Source: Balneolales bacterium (GTDB lineage: Bacteria; Bacteroidota; Rhodothermia; Balneolales; Cyclonatronaceae). From it: a stretch of 63,996 bases of DNA. A program made the translations under genes and the position numbers. The DNA lies in the NCBI GenBank assembly GCA_020832405.1, contig JAFIET010000012.1, forward strand, positions 1 to 63,996, written 5' to 3'. The notes beneath the pieces are model-generated. The model did not search any database. It was given only the letters and a program-made list of their open reading frames with translations, and was not told where the DNA came from. This document shows, piece by piece, positions 1 to 9,001 of the stretch. Numbering within the stretch: position 1 is the first letter of the stretch; the number at the start of each line of letters is the position of its first letter.

Positions 1-308
1 GTGCATAAGGTAGCGGGAGATTTTGAAATGCCGAAAGGTCGGAAACGATCATAAGATAAGGTTCTGTAATGCCGGATTAATGGCAGATACGAGTATTGTA
101 AAAATTTAGTAGTCTTATTTTGTAATTTAGGAAAATTCAAACTTTAAAAACCTCTCCTTTCCAATTTATTTATTGGAAGTTCGGCCAACGTGGTGAAAGC
201 AGCATAACTGAAAAAGCAGCTGGTTAGAAAGCCGCAGAAGTGTTACGTTGTATGTGCGAAATACAGGATCCAAACCACATGTAGAATTTCCTTTAACTTT
301 ATATTTAC
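1..308. other. Left-edge non-coding stretch upstream of brnQ
   Basis: I see no convincing gene here on either strand. The region is AT-rich around 100-175 and more mixed near 180-260. It presumably carries the promoter and 5' untranslated region of the carrier gene that starts near 309. A TTnnTTTG-like element near 117-124 is close to, but does not match, the Bacteroidota -7 consensus TAnnTTTG. I could not match the 180-260 segment to any riboswitch class I know. Confidence 0.5.
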
Positions 309-1616
309 ATGATGTTTTCGAGGCAGACGCGTGATGCGTTTATTATAGGAGTTGCCTTATTTGCCATGTTTTTTGGGGCCGGAAACCTCATCTTTCCGCC
401 CTATATGGGTTTGTTAGGCGGAGAAAAATGGGGGTGGGCTTTTTTGGGCTTTGCTGCCACAGGTATTGGTCTTCCGTTGCTGGGTATTCTTGCGGCATCA
501 AGAGCAGGCGGCTCGGTTGAGCATCTGGGCGGGCGGGTTTCCGGCTGGTTTGGGGTTGGGCTGAGCATCATTGTAATTCTTGCGATAGGTCCGCTGCTTG
601 CCATTCCGCGAACCGGTGCTACGGCTTTTGAGCTTGGGGCCGGAGCTATTTGGCCCGATTTTTCGCCGGTGCTGTTTTCAGTGCTGTTTTTCGGGCTCAC
701 CCTCTGGTTTGCAATGAACCGCAACTCGGTGGTAAAAAAAATCGGCAAGTATCTTACACCGGTTCTCGTGCTTACCCTCGGCTGGATAATCATTCGGGGG
801 ATATTCTACCCGCTTGGTACCCCGGCTGAAGTAAGCCTGAAAGCACCCTTCGGCGACGGTTTCCGGGAAGGCTACCAAACGATGGATGCCCTTGCCTCGC
901 TCGTTTTCACCCAAATCGTGATTGCAGCTTTGGTGTATCAGGGGTATAAATCGCCCAAAGAGCAGACGCGGCTTACGCTTTTTGCAGCTTGTGTGGCTGT
1001 TGCCGGCCTGCTGATTTTTTATGGCGGGCTGATGTATCTTGGTGCGACAGCTGTAGAACTCTACGGGCCGGATGTTGAGCGTACGGTACTGTTAATCGGC
1101 ATCACACAGCAGCTGCTTGGTAATGGAGGTGCACTGGCTCTCGGTATAGCCGTTACCATCGCCTGCCTTACCACTGCTATCGGGCTCACAGCAACGGTTG
1201 CAGAGTATTTTAGCCGGTTAACAACGCAGCGCCTTAGTTACAAACTCGTGGCAGTAATCACGGTATTATTCAGCGGATTTTTTGCCACTCGCGGGGTCAC
1301 TGAAATTGTAAATATTGCTTATCCGCTGCTGGTGCTGGTTTACCCGGTGGCGATTGCACTCATTTTGCTTACCATGGCAGGAGGGCCGTTTGCTCACAGA
1401 TTCGTTTATACGGGTGCGGTTAGCGGCGCATTGATAGTCAGTATTCCCGAAGCTCTTCATATAGCCGGATTCAGCTCCTTGGTTTATGAAGCTTGGGTGC
1501 TGAAGATTCCGTTTGCGGAAGCCGGTTTCGCTTGGGCCGTATTCGGTATTATCGGCATGTTGTGCGGGTTTGCAACGGTCCGCAAATTAGAAGGAGCCTT
1601 TTGGATTAAAGGATGA
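309..1616 (+). CDS. brnQ: Branched-chain amino acid carrier, BrnQ/LIVCS family
   Basis: This is a cation-coupled inner-membrane carrier of the LIVCS family, which imports leucine, isoleucine and valine. The 435-residue length is normal for the family. The N-terminus carries the family hallmark FFGAGNLIFPP at residues 21-31, and about twelve hydrophobic segments fill the rest. Two adjacent ATG codons (309 and 312) can serve as start. The gene stands alone; the next gene is convergent. Substrate specificity is inferred from the family. No partner or regulator is adjacent. Confidence 0.9.
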   Translation: MMFSRQTRDAFIIGVALFAMFFGAGNLIFPPYMGLLGGEKWGWAFLGFAATGIGLPLLGILAASRAGGSVEHLGGRVSGWFGVGLSIIVILAIGPLLAIPRTGATAFELGAGAIWPDFSPVLFSVLFFGLTLWFAMNRNSVVKKIGKYLTPVLVLTLGWIIIRGIFYPLGTPAEVSLKAPFGDGFREGYQTMDALASLVFTQIVIAALVYQGYKSPKEQTRLTLFAACVAVAGLLIFYGGLMYLGATAVELYGPDVERTVLLIGITQQLLGNGGALALGIAVTIACLTTAIGLTATVAEYFSRLTTQRLSYKLVAVITVLFSGFFATRGVTEIVNIAYPLLVLVYPVAIALILLTMAGGPFAHRFVYTGAVSGALIVSIPEALHIAGFSSLVYEAWVLKIPFAEAGFAWAVFGIIGMLCGFATVRKLEGAFWIKG

Positions 1617-1639
1617 GCAGAGAGGAAAATAGTTGAAAT

Positions 1640-2197
1640 TTATTCCATCAGGTACACAACGAAGGTGAGCAGGGGTGCGCGGTAGAGCAGGAAACCAAAA
1701 TCTTCATCTGATACGGCATCAGAAAGAGACTGTAATAATTCCGGATTTCTGAAAGTGGCGTTTTCATCATCATAAAACTTTTCATAAACGGAGGAAAGCC
1801 TGCTTAGGCTACCGGCTTCATCTGCTATGCTGCCCGCTGAAACCTGCTGTGCGCATAGCGGAAATGCCCCAAAGGTAATCTCCTGCTGAAGCCCCCAAAA
1901 ATCACGCACCTGAGGAGCAGCGCTGCGCCAGCTGATGCTGCGGTTTTCAGTTGCAAGATCTTGCAGTAAAGCGGCATAGTCCGGGCGGTGAGGCTCGTTC
2001 AGGTACCCTTCGGCGAGCAGGAAATTTTCGAGCTCCGCATATGCTACCAGAAAGTCTTCACCTATTGTTGTGTTTTCCTGAAGGCAGCTGTTAAAAGCGA
2101 TGTAATGGCCCGGAAACTGCCGGCATCCCGCAATGAGCAGCAGCAGCAGTAAGTATATGAATGGTTTGATGCCGGTGAGGATGCGGTGTTTGCTCAT
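1640..2197 (-). CDS. Hypothetical lipoprotein, 185 aa
   Basis: I do not recognise this protein. The first 25 residues form a lipoprotein signal peptide: positive N-region, a run of leucines, and the lipobox LIAGC with Cys25 as the predicted lipidation site. The mature part is mostly helical-looking, acidic, and has no motif I can name. The gene follows pgm on the same strand. Its ATG lies directly after the T-tract of a strong hairpin, so no ribosome binding site is available outside that hairpin, which makes its expression unclear. A later start would lose the signal peptide, so the annotated start is probably right. Confidence 0.6.
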   Translation of the reverse strand: MSKHRILTGIKPFIYLLLLLLIAGCRQFPGHYIAFNSCLQENTTIGEDFLVAYAELENFLLAEGYLNEPHRPDYAALLQDLATENRSISWRSAAPQVRDFWGLQQEITFGAFPLCAQQVSAGSIADEAGSLSRLSSVYEKFYDDENATFRNPELLQSLSDAVSDEDFGFLLYRAPLLTFVVYLME

Positions 2198-2224
2198 AAA
2201 AAAAGCCGGCTCAGTTGAGCCGGC
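2198..2224 (-). terminator. Rho-independent terminator after pgm
   Basis: Read on the minus strand, a perfect 9-bp stem (2205-2213 with 2216-2224, GCCGGCTCA arms, 2-nt apparent loop that would open to about 4) is followed by seven T residues at 2204-2198. It lies 47 bp after the pgm stop codon. The T-tract touches the start codon of the next minus-strand gene at 2197. Confidence 0.85.
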
Positions 2225-2270
2225 GCGTTGGGTATGAAAAGGGTATCGATTTATAAATCCGATAAGCAGC

Positions 2271-3905
2271 TTAAAATAAGCTGCTTACAAGTTCCTGCGC
2301 TTCTTTTTGGATCAGGGCAAGATGCTCTTTCCCTTTGAAGCTCTCTGTATAGATTTTGTAGATATTTTCCGTGCCTGAAGGCCGCGCTGCAAACCAGCCG
2401 TTTTCGGTTACAACCTTAAGCCCGCCGATGGCAGCGCCGTTGCCGGGCGCGTGTGTAAGTTTCGCAATGATCTGTTCGCCGGCCAGCGTGTCTGATTTGA
2501 TGTCGTTTGCGTTCAGGTTGGAAAGGATAGCTTTTTGCTCCGGTGAGGCAGGGGCATCAAGCCGCTCATAAACGGGGGAGCCGAATTGTTTCTCGAATTC
2601 AGCATAGTGCTCGGATGGACTCTTTCCTGTTTTGGCCAGAATTTCAGCCGCAAGCAGGTTCATGATGATGCCGTCTTTATCGGTTGACCACGGCTTTCCG
2701 TCGAACTTCAGGAAGCTTGCGCCGGCACTTTCCTCTCCGCCGAAGCCGTATTCCCCGTTAAACAGCCCGTCAACAAACCATTTAAAGCCAACCGGTACCT
2801 CTGAAACTTCACGGTCGATGCTCGCGGCTACGCGGTCGATCATGGAGCTTGAAACCAGAGTCTTGCCGATTTTGAGCTCTTCAGACCACTGCGGCCTGTT
2901 CTGGAAAAGATACCAGATAGCAACGGCAAGATAATGATTCGGATTCATGAGCCCGGTTTTGGTTACGATACCATGCCGGTCATAGTCAGGGTCGTTTCCG
3001 AAAGCGATATCGAACTGATCTTTGTATTTTATAAGTCCGGCCATGGCGTAAGGGGAGGAGCAGTCCATGCGAATTTTGCCGTCTTTATCCACGTGCATAA
3101 ACCGGAAGGAAGCATCAACGTGATTATTGACGATCGTGAGATCCAAACCATAGCGCTCTGCAATCGCAGGCCAGTATTTGATGCCTGAGCCCCCAAGCGG
3201 ATCAACGCCGATTTTGATGCCGCTCTTGCTGATGGCCTCCATATCGATCACGTTTTTGAGGTCTTCCACATAGGGGGTAATGTAGTCGTAATCATGGATG
3301 TGCGGCCCCTCAAACGAATCTTCGAAATCCATTTTGAGCACGTCTTTGAGGCCGCTTTTAAGCATGTCGTTGGCGCGGTCCTCAATAATTTTAGTAGTTT
3401 TGGAATCGGCCGGTCCGCCGTGGGTCATGTTGTATTTTATGCCGCCGTCTTCCGGAGGGTTGTGAGACGGGGTGATGACGATACCGTCAGCCGGTGATTC
3501 AGGATTCTGACTGTTGTATGTGATGATCGCATGCGAGATAACCGGAGTTGGTGTATAACCGCCTCCGTTCTCAACCATTACATGTACGCCGTTAGCTGCG
3601 AAAACGCGGATTGCCGTCTGAAGCGCGGCTTCTGAAAGCGCGTGCGTATCCATGCCAATGTACAGCGGGCCGTGAATTTCCTTGCCCTTGCGGTACTCGG
3701 CTATGGCCTGACAAATCGCAAAAATATGATTCTGGTTAAAAGATAAATTTGTGGATGAGCCTCTGTGCCCTGATGTACCAAAACTTACAGCCTGAGCCGG
3801 ATCATGGGCGTCTGGTTTAAGCGTATAATATTTACTGACGAGGCGCGGAATGTTGGTTAAAATAGATTCTGGAGCCGGCTTACCTGCCAATTCGTGAATA
3901 GCCAA
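2271..3905 (-). CDS. pgm: Phosphoglucomutase, alpha-D-glucose specific
   Basis: The enzyme interconverts glucose 1-phosphate and glucose 6-phosphate, linking glycolysis to glycogen, nucleotide-sugar and cell-wall precursors. At 544 residues it has the length of the bacterial Pgm family. The phosphoserine loop TPSHNP places the catalytic serine at residue 147. The metal loop NDPDYDR (304-310) supplies three aspartates, the sugar-binding loop GEESAGAS is at 390-397, and the phosphate-binding motif RPSGTE is near the C-terminus. All four active-site loops are therefore intact. It is followed by a terminator and probably transcribed alone, with its promoter in the 268-bp gap before pdxH. Confidence 0.95.
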   Translation of the reverse strand: MAIHELAGKPAPESILTNIPRLVSKYYTLKPDAHDPAQAVSFGTSGHRGSSTNLSFNQNHIFAICQAIAEYRKGKEIHGPLYIGMDTHALSEAALQTAIRVFAANGVHVMVENGGGYTPTPVISHAIITYNSQNPESPADGIVITPSHNPPEDGGIKYNMTHGGPADSKTTKIIEDRANDMLKSGLKDVLKMDFEDSFEGPHIHDYDYITPYVEDLKNVIDMEAISKSGIKIGVDPLGGSGIKYWPAIAERYGLDLTIVNNHVDASFRFMHVDKDGKIRMDCSSPYAMAGLIKYKDQFDIAFGNDPDYDRHGIVTKTGLMNPNHYLAVAIWYLFQNRPQWSEELKIGKTLVSSSMIDRVAASIDREVSEVPVGFKWFVDGLFNGEYGFGGEESAGASFLKFDGKPWSTDKDGIIMNLLAAEILAKTGKSPSEHYAEFEKQFGSPVYERLDAPASPEQKAILSNLNANDIKSDTLAGEQIIAKLTHAPGNGAAIGGLKVVTENGWFAARPSGTENIYKIYTESFKGKEHLALIQKEAQELVSSLF

Positions 3906-4173
3906 AATAAATTCCTCCGAATAAATAATGATTACAGTAAGGTTGATTGAGTGTCAAATAATCTCATAGCATTATACGAAATAGGACTTGTTCAAACCAA
4001 TACTTTTTTGGCGTATATGCTTTGTTTGTATGCCTTCATCTTCAAAAATCGGAAGCCGGTTGCTTTTTTTTAATATACTTATTCCGGTATTTAACCAGCA
4101 TTTGAATGGCGTTCAGCCGGTATTCGGGAATGTTTCGGTATAGCCTGAAGCGGATGCGGGTGGCTGCCGGTAT
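3906..4173. other. Intergenic gap between pgm and the pdxH remnant
   Basis: These 268 bp lie upstream of pgm and downstream of pdxH, both on the minus strand. No reading frame in it looks real. It is likely to hold the pgm promoter and the pdxH 3' end, but I found no clear terminator hairpin and no exact TAnnTTTG motif on the minus strand. Confidence 0.4.
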
Positions 4174-4826
4174 TCAGGGCGAAAGCCGGGTTAGCGACCA
4201 GCCGTTACCTTCGGTCTTCCGGTACTCAATCCGGTCGTGCAGCCGGCCGGGGCGGCCCTGCCAGAACTCGATAAGCAGCGGTCGCACCACATAACCGCCC
4301 CAGTTCTTCGGTCGTGGTACCGGCTTTCCCCCGAATTTCCTGAGCAGCCCTGCGTAGGTTTCTTCGAGCTGAGCCCGGGTTTCTACAGCAGTACTTTGCT
4401 TTGATGCAAGTGCCCCGATACGGCTTTCAAACGGGCGAGAAAGAAAATAGGCATCTGATTCGGTTTCCGGCAAGCGCTCGGTAATGCCTTCGATGCGTAC
4501 CTGCCGCTCAAGCTCCAGCCAGTTGAAGCAAAGCGAAGCTTTTGGGTTTTCGGAAAGCTGCCGGCCTTTTCGGCTGTCATAGTTGGTTTAAAAAGGAAGC
4601 CCCTGTCATCCAGTCCTTTCAGGAGTACAACGCGGGCGGAAGGCTGGCCTGTGCTGTCGGTAGTAGCAAGTACCATGGCGTTGGGTTCGGGCAGTTTTGA
4701 TGCAAGTGCTTCATCAAACCACTGCTGAAACTGTGCAAGCGGGTTTGCCTGCACATCTGAAATATCGAGGGAGTTTAGGGTGTAGTTTTTCCGTAAATCA
4801 GCAATTTCGGCGGATAAGCTGCTCAT
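4174..4826 (-). pseudogene. pdxH: Pyridoxamine 5'-phosphate oxidase with a frameshift
   Basis: PdxH is an FMN enzyme that makes pyridoxal 5'-phosphate. The 5' part (from 4826) reads normally up to the strand ending in GLDDRGFLF. After that the frame is lost, and the expected [19 protein letters not shown] continues in another frame from about 4586 down to the stop at 4174. The second part has the family features: [21 protein letters not shown], the PRPKNWGGY region, IEFWQG and the C-terminal RLHDRI...LTRLSP. One missing base in the homopolymers 4587-4589 (T) or 4590-4594 (A) explains everything. With it restored, the product would be about 217 residues, the usual length. It is either a real recent mutation or a sequencing error in a homopolymer. 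Confidence 0.85.
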
Positions 4827-4895
4827 GGATTCTCTTGATTGGATTTTTATAGTTCAGGGTGGGATGCCATCACCCGATAAACACCAAAAACGCTG

Positions 4896-5609
4896 CTAAA
4901 AATCCTGTTTCATGGGGTGAATGGTAACTTCATCCATGATCAGGTAAGGCGGGCGGGTGAGCATAAATTCAGCGATTTCGGCAAGGTCATCGGCGGCAAG
5001 GCCGTAGGGAGGGGGCACATCGCCGGCGGAGCGCCCTCCGAAGCCCGTATCGATGATGCCGGGGTTGAGCAGCATCACCCGTATGCCTTCTTTGGCGAGT
5101 TCGCGTGTGAGGCTCTGGGAGAAGCCGGCCATGGCGTGTTTGGCGGCTGTGTACACGCTCATGTTTGCAAGCGGCCGCCTTGCGAGGTCCGAAGCGATAT
5201 TCAGCACCTGCCCGTTTGCTGCGGCCCTGAGGTCGGGAAGAAGCCTTTTGGTGAGCATTAGCACGGCTTCAGCAGTAACCCTGAAGGTTGTGAGCAGTTC
5301 AGTTTCGGCCAGGTCATTCAGGGGCGTATAGCTGCCAATACCAGCATTGTTAACGAGGATTTCTACCGGGCCTTGTTTTCCCCTGAACCACGCAAGGGCT
5401 TTAGCCATAGCGGCATAGTCGCTAACATCAGCGGCATAAACGCGTACATGCTCTCCGAGTTCATCCCGGAGCTGTTCGAGCTCAGTGAGGTTGCGGGCGA
5501 TGAGGGAGAGTTTTGCGCCCCGCACAGCAAACAGCCGGGCCATGCTGCGGCCAACACCGCGTGTGGCCCCGCTTATCAGAATATGATGGTTTTTCAGGGT
5601 TTCAGCCAT
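4896..5609 (-). CDS. Short-chain dehydrogenase/reductase, 237 aa
   Basis: This is a classical SDR oxidoreductase of unknown substrate. The cofactor motif SGATRGVG lies at 13-20, NNAG at 87-90, and the catalytic set Ser140, Tyr153 and Lys157 (YTAAK) is complete. An arginine just after the glycine motif and ARN at 38-40 suggest NADP(H) preference, by analogy with the family. The C-terminus is short and lacks a signal, so the enzyme is cytosolic. It sits between pdxH and a universal-stress gene on the same strand, 9 bp after the latter's stop codon, so co-transcription with the stress genes is likely. Confidence 0.85.
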   Translation of the reverse strand: MAETLKNHHILISGATRGVGRSMARLFAVRGAKLSLIARNLTELEQLRDELGEHVRVYAADVSDYAAMAKALAWFRGKQGPVEILVNNAGIGSYTPLNDLAETELLTTFRVTAEAVLMLTKRLLPDLRAAANGQVLNIASDLARRPLANMSVYTAAKHAMAGFSQSLTRELAKEGIRVMLLNPGIIDTGFGGRSAGDVPPPYGLAADDLAEIAEFMLTRPPYLIMDEVTIHPMKQDF

Positions 5610-5618
5610 ATCGGGTTA

Positions 5619-6482
5619 TCAGGCGTGCTCCTGTGGATTCACAATGAAAACGGCGGTATCAACCATGCGGATAATGGTTGATGCCGTACTGCCGACCATG
5701 AGGTTGCGGATATTGGAGTGGCCGAGTGTAGCCATGAATACGAAATTGTAATCTCTGGAGTAGGTAAGGTTTGTGATGGCTTCACTGCCCGAAACGCTTG
5801 TAATTAGTACCTGCTCTTTCACTTTGTCGGATACTTCCTCAAAATAGGTTTCTTTAAGCTGACAAAGCTCTTTTCTGCCGCGCTCTACAATTGAACCTGA
5901 GCTGCCTGTAGTGAGCGGACCTACGTGCACGAAGTGAACAAGATCGGCGTTTATGCCTGTTTGGGCTACAAACTGACGTGCGTAGCTGAATACGCCGGTC
6001 GAGTTTTCAGACATATCAGTGAGGATCAGTACTTTTGTTAGCGGGCTAAGCCGGGATTCATCGGTTACAACAACGACCGGCTTTGGGCACACAGAAATTA
6101 TCTTGTTGGCAACCGAGCTGTGCATGAGCCGGTCGAGGCCGGTTCGTGAGTTTGTTGCTATAAAAACGAGGTCAAAATCTGCTGCGGCCCCCACAATCTG
6201 CATGGCGATATTTCCGGTAGCTACAATGGGTTCGTTTATCTGAGCACCACCAGCATATTCCCCCGCAATTTTTAGCAGCTTATTTTGGATGCGGCTGTGC
6301 AGCTCCTGTTTCATTTCTGCTACGTCATCTTCAATGATATCAGAGATGCCGTGCCGCGGTTCAAAAACATACATAGGGGTGATGCTGCCTTCAAAATAGG
6401 TGAGATAATCTGCGGCATCTTTGAAAGCCTTATTACCGGTATTCGTAAAATCAGTTGGTACGAGAATGCTAAGCTTTTTCAT
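5619..6482 (-). CDS. Tandem-domain universal stress protein (degenerate ATP site)
   Basis: The 287-residue protein consists of two UspA folds, roughly residues 1-145 and 146-287, each starting with a KxLxLTD-type beta strand. The usual ATP-binding signature G-2x-G-9x-G-S/T is degraded in both halves. The first has NSRTG followed by SS in place of GS, and the second has GHSNIRN followed by GS. ATP binding is therefore doubtful. It is the second of two tandem universal-stress genes on the minus strand. The upstream neighbour, which ends 62 bp away, has intact signatures. The two probably arose by duplication and may work as a heteromeric stress module. No DNA-binding domain is present. Confidence 0.85.
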   Translation of the reverse strand: MKKLSILVPTDFTNTGNKAFKDAADYLTYFEGSITPMYVFEPRHGISDIIEDDVAEMKQELHSRIQNKLLKIAGEYAGGAQINEPIVATGNIAMQIVGAAADFDLVFIATNSRTGLDRLMHSSVANKIISVCPKPVVVVTDESRLSPLTKVLILTDMSENSTGVFSYARQFVAQTGINADLVHFVHVGPLTTGSSGSIVERGRKELCQLKETYFEEVSDKVKEQVLITSVSGSEAITNLTYSRDYNFVFMATLGHSNIRNLMVGSTASTIIRMVDTAVFIVNPQEHA

Positions 6483-6544
6483 GATATGCTCCTTGTTATA
6501 TCAGTCGGATAAAAGTGAAATAAGCCGGATCAAACATTATTTTG

Positions 6545-7402
6545 TCAGGGTCTGACGGTAAGCACCGGAACCGGCGCGGTCTGAATAATATGGGCTGCGG
6601 TGCTTCCCAGCACCACATAATCCATACCTGTGCGGCCGGCTGTTGAGATAATGATGAGATCGTATTTATCTGCCGAAAGATGTTTGCTGATGGCACGGTG
6701 CACGCTGTTGCCCGAAACGATTACATGGGTTTGAACGCGTTCGGCAAAACCGGCAAAGTGTTCGTCGCGAAAGCGGTTAAGGCGATCAGCAACAGTTACA
6801 TAGAGTTCCTCCTTATCTGCCAGCCCGCCTGCGTACTCTATGCTGAGTACATGCAGCAGGGTAAAAACGGCGTCCGTATTTTGTAGCAGCCAATGTGCCT
6901 TGTCGAATGCCTTGCAGGATTCGTCAGAGAAATCAGTGGTTAGCAGAATGCGTTTGAAAGGCCGTGGGCTGTCTTCGGGGCTTGTAACCAAAACCGGCGC
7001 TTTGCTCATCCGGCATACTTTAGAGGCAACGGAGCCCATCACAAATTTGCGGAAACCGGTACGGCCGTGTGTGGACATCACCAGAATGTCGTAACCCGCT
7101 GAAACCCCGACGATTGTGCGGGCCGGATCGCCGTAACTGATGTAAGGCTGATCAACGAACTCAGCCGGGGTATGTTTTTCAGCCGCTTCCCTGCATTTGC
7201 GATATGAAAATTCCATGAGCTTTTTGGTGGCAGCATCATCAAGAGAGGGCAAGCGGATGCCTTCCGGCCAAACAGGCTCGTTTAAGGCATTTGCAGGCGT
7301 AATAACACCTCCGGCTATGTTGCGGTACTGCTCAGCTACTGCAAATGCGCGGTTCCCGTTTTCTGATAAATCGGTTGCAACCAGTATTTTTTGGTAATGC
7401 AT
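6545..7402 (-). CDS. Tandem-domain universal stress protein (canonical ATP motifs)
   Basis: This 285-residue protein has two UspA domains. Both carry the intact ATP-binding signature: THGRTG then GS in the first domain and TAGRTG then GS in the second. I place the start at 7402 (MHYQKILVATD) rather than at the longer frame opening at 7555. UspA domains begin with exactly such a strand, and the extra 51 residues look like non-coding sequence. AGGGG lies about 10 bp upstream. The gene is divergent from gdhA, with about 170 bp between the starts that must hold both promoters. The role is inferred from the family: survival under stress, ATP-linked signalling. Confidence 0.85.
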   Translation of the reverse strand: MHYQKILVATDLSENGNRAFAVAEQYRNIAGGVITPANALNEPVWPEGIRLPSLDDAATKKLMEFSYRKCREAAEKHTPAEFVDQPYISYGDPARTIVGVSAGYDILVMSTHGRTGFRKFVMGSVASKVCRMSKAPVLVTSPEDSPRPFKRILLTTDFSDESCKAFDKAHWLLQNTDAVFTLLHVLSIEYAGGLADKEELYVTVADRLNRFRDEHFAGFAERVQTHVIVSGNSVHRAISKHLSADKYDLIIISTAGRTGMDYVVLGSTAAHIIQTAPVPVLTVRP

Positions 7403-7576
7403 AGATGTTACCCCTGTAAATTGAAGCCTGTTGTTTATGATTACTAAATTAATATACAACTTAAAGAACAGTATTCTGAAGCCAATGAAGTGCACAGTAC
7501 TCTTTTTGTTTGATGATATTCGAATATTGAGCATTTTAATGGTGCTCTTATCCATTAATTTTCACTTAGCTGATTG

Positions 7577-8938
7577 ATGCCTATGTCCGAAAATTCAACC
7601 GAACTTAGTCTTGAACAGGTGCTTGAACGCGCCCGGATGCGTGACCCGCATCAGCCTGAATTTCATCAGGCGCTTCATGAAGTGCTTCAGTGGGTAGTGC
7701 CGTTTGCGGCTTCCCGGCCCGTGTACAACCATCCCGCTTTGTTCAGTAAGCTAACCGAGCCCGAGCGTATCATTCAGTTTCGTGTTCCCTGGACCGACGA
7801 CGACGGGCAGGAGCACATCAGCCGGGGGTATCGTGTACAGTTCAGCAGCGTTATCGGGCCCTGCAAGGGCGGGCTTCGGTTTCATCCGTCAGTTAATCTC
7901 AGTGTACTCAAATTTCTGGCTTTTGAACAGGTTTTCAAAAACAGCCTCACAGGCTTACCAATGGGGGGTGCCAAGGGTGGGGCTGATTTCAGCCCGAAGG
8001 GGCGCAGCGACGCTGAAATTATGCGGTTTTGCCAAAGCTTCATGACCGGACTTTACAATCATATTGGTCCGGAAACAGACATTCCGGCAGGCGATATCGG
8101 TGTGGGCAGCCGTGAGATCGGCTATCTCTTCGGGCAGTACCGGCGCATTACCGGCACCTTCAGCGGAGTGCTAACCGGGAAGGGGGAAGCCTTCGGCGGA
8201 AGCATCCTTCGCCCTGAAGCCACCGGCTACGGCCTGCTGTACTTCACGAAAGAAATGCTGGATGCCGCAGGGAAGCAGATGGATGGCATCCGTGTGCTGA
8301 TTTCTGGTTCCGGTAATGTGGCACAGTTTGCATGCCGGAAAGCCATTGAGATGGGCGCAAAAGTGCTCAGTATGTCAGATTCTGACGGGTATATTTTTAA
8401 GGAGGAGGGGCTCACAGACGAAGACCTGGATTTCATAATGGAACTGAAAAACGAAAAGCGCGGACGCATTAAAGCTTGTCAGGAGGCCTTCGCCTGCAGC
8501 TGGTACGAGGGCACCCCCTGGCGGCACGGTGCCAAAGCCGGCCTCGCGCTGCCCTGTGCTACCCAAAACGAGCTGGATGCGGATGATGCACGAACCCTAA
8601 TCGAAAACGGCCTGCTTGCGGTTGCCGAAGGAGCGAACATGCCCTGCACTGAAAAAGCCGTGAAGCTTTTCCATAAACATCAGATTCCTTTTGCGCCGGG
8701 TAAGGCAGCTAATGCCGGCGGTGTAAGCGTTTCGGGCCTGGAGATGAGTCAGAACAGCATCCGAATGAGCTGGAGCGCCGAACGCGTTGATGATGAACTG
8801 CATCGCATTATGCACGATATTCACGAAAAATGCCGCAGTTTTGGCGAAACCGACGGCAGTATTAACTATGAAAAAGGTGCTGCGATTGCCGGATTTATTA
8901 AAGTGGCCGATGCTATGATTGCGCAGGGGCATGTGTGA
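7577..8938 (+). CDS. gdhA: NADP-type glutamate dehydrogenase (hexameric, GdhA class)
   Basis: The enzyme aminates 2-oxoglutarate to glutamate, normally with NADPH, and assimilates ammonium. About 453 residues is the usual size for the hexameric GdhA class. The substrate motif GPCKGGLRFHP is near residue 95, and the catalytic-lysine loop PMGGAKGGADF near 128. DIPAGDIGVG follows, and the Rossmann motif SGSGNVAQ is near residue 247. The start could be ATG 7577 or ATG 7583; a TTG at 7574 also reads through. It is divergent from two universal-stress genes. A second, different glutamate dehydrogenase lies at 61013-62320, which suggests separate biosynthetic and catabolic roles. Confidence 0.92.
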   Translation: MPMSENSTELSLEQVLERARMRDPHQPEFHQALHEVLQWVVPFAASRPVYNHPALFSKLTEPERIIQFRVPWTDDDGQEHISRGYRVQFSSVIGPCKGGLRFHPSVNLSVLKFLAFEQVFKNSLTGLPMGGAKGGADFSPKGRSDAEIMRFCQSFMTGLYNHIGPETDIPAGDIGVGSREIGYLFGQYRRITGTFSGVLTGKGEAFGGSILRPEATGYGLLYFTKEMLDAAGKQMDGIRVLISGSGNVAQFACRKAIEMGAKVLSMSDSDGYIFKEEGLTDEDLDFIMELKNEKRGRIKACQEAFACSWYEGTPWRHGAKAGLALPCATQNELDADDARTLIENGLLAVAEGANMPCTEKAVKLFHKHQIPFAPGKAANAGGVSVSGLEMSQNSIRMSWSAERVDDELHRIMHDIHEKCRSFGETDGSINYEKGAAIAGFIKVADAMIAQGHV

Positions 8939-9001
8939 GTTCTCTCGAAGCACCGGCATTTCATAAACTCAAACTGCCTGTAGTGGTGCCCTAACCTTAA
9001 G

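Noticed and set aside
180-260. A riboswitch upstream of brnQ
   Set aside because: Some paired stretches look suggestive, but no conserved core of any riboswitch class I know is present.
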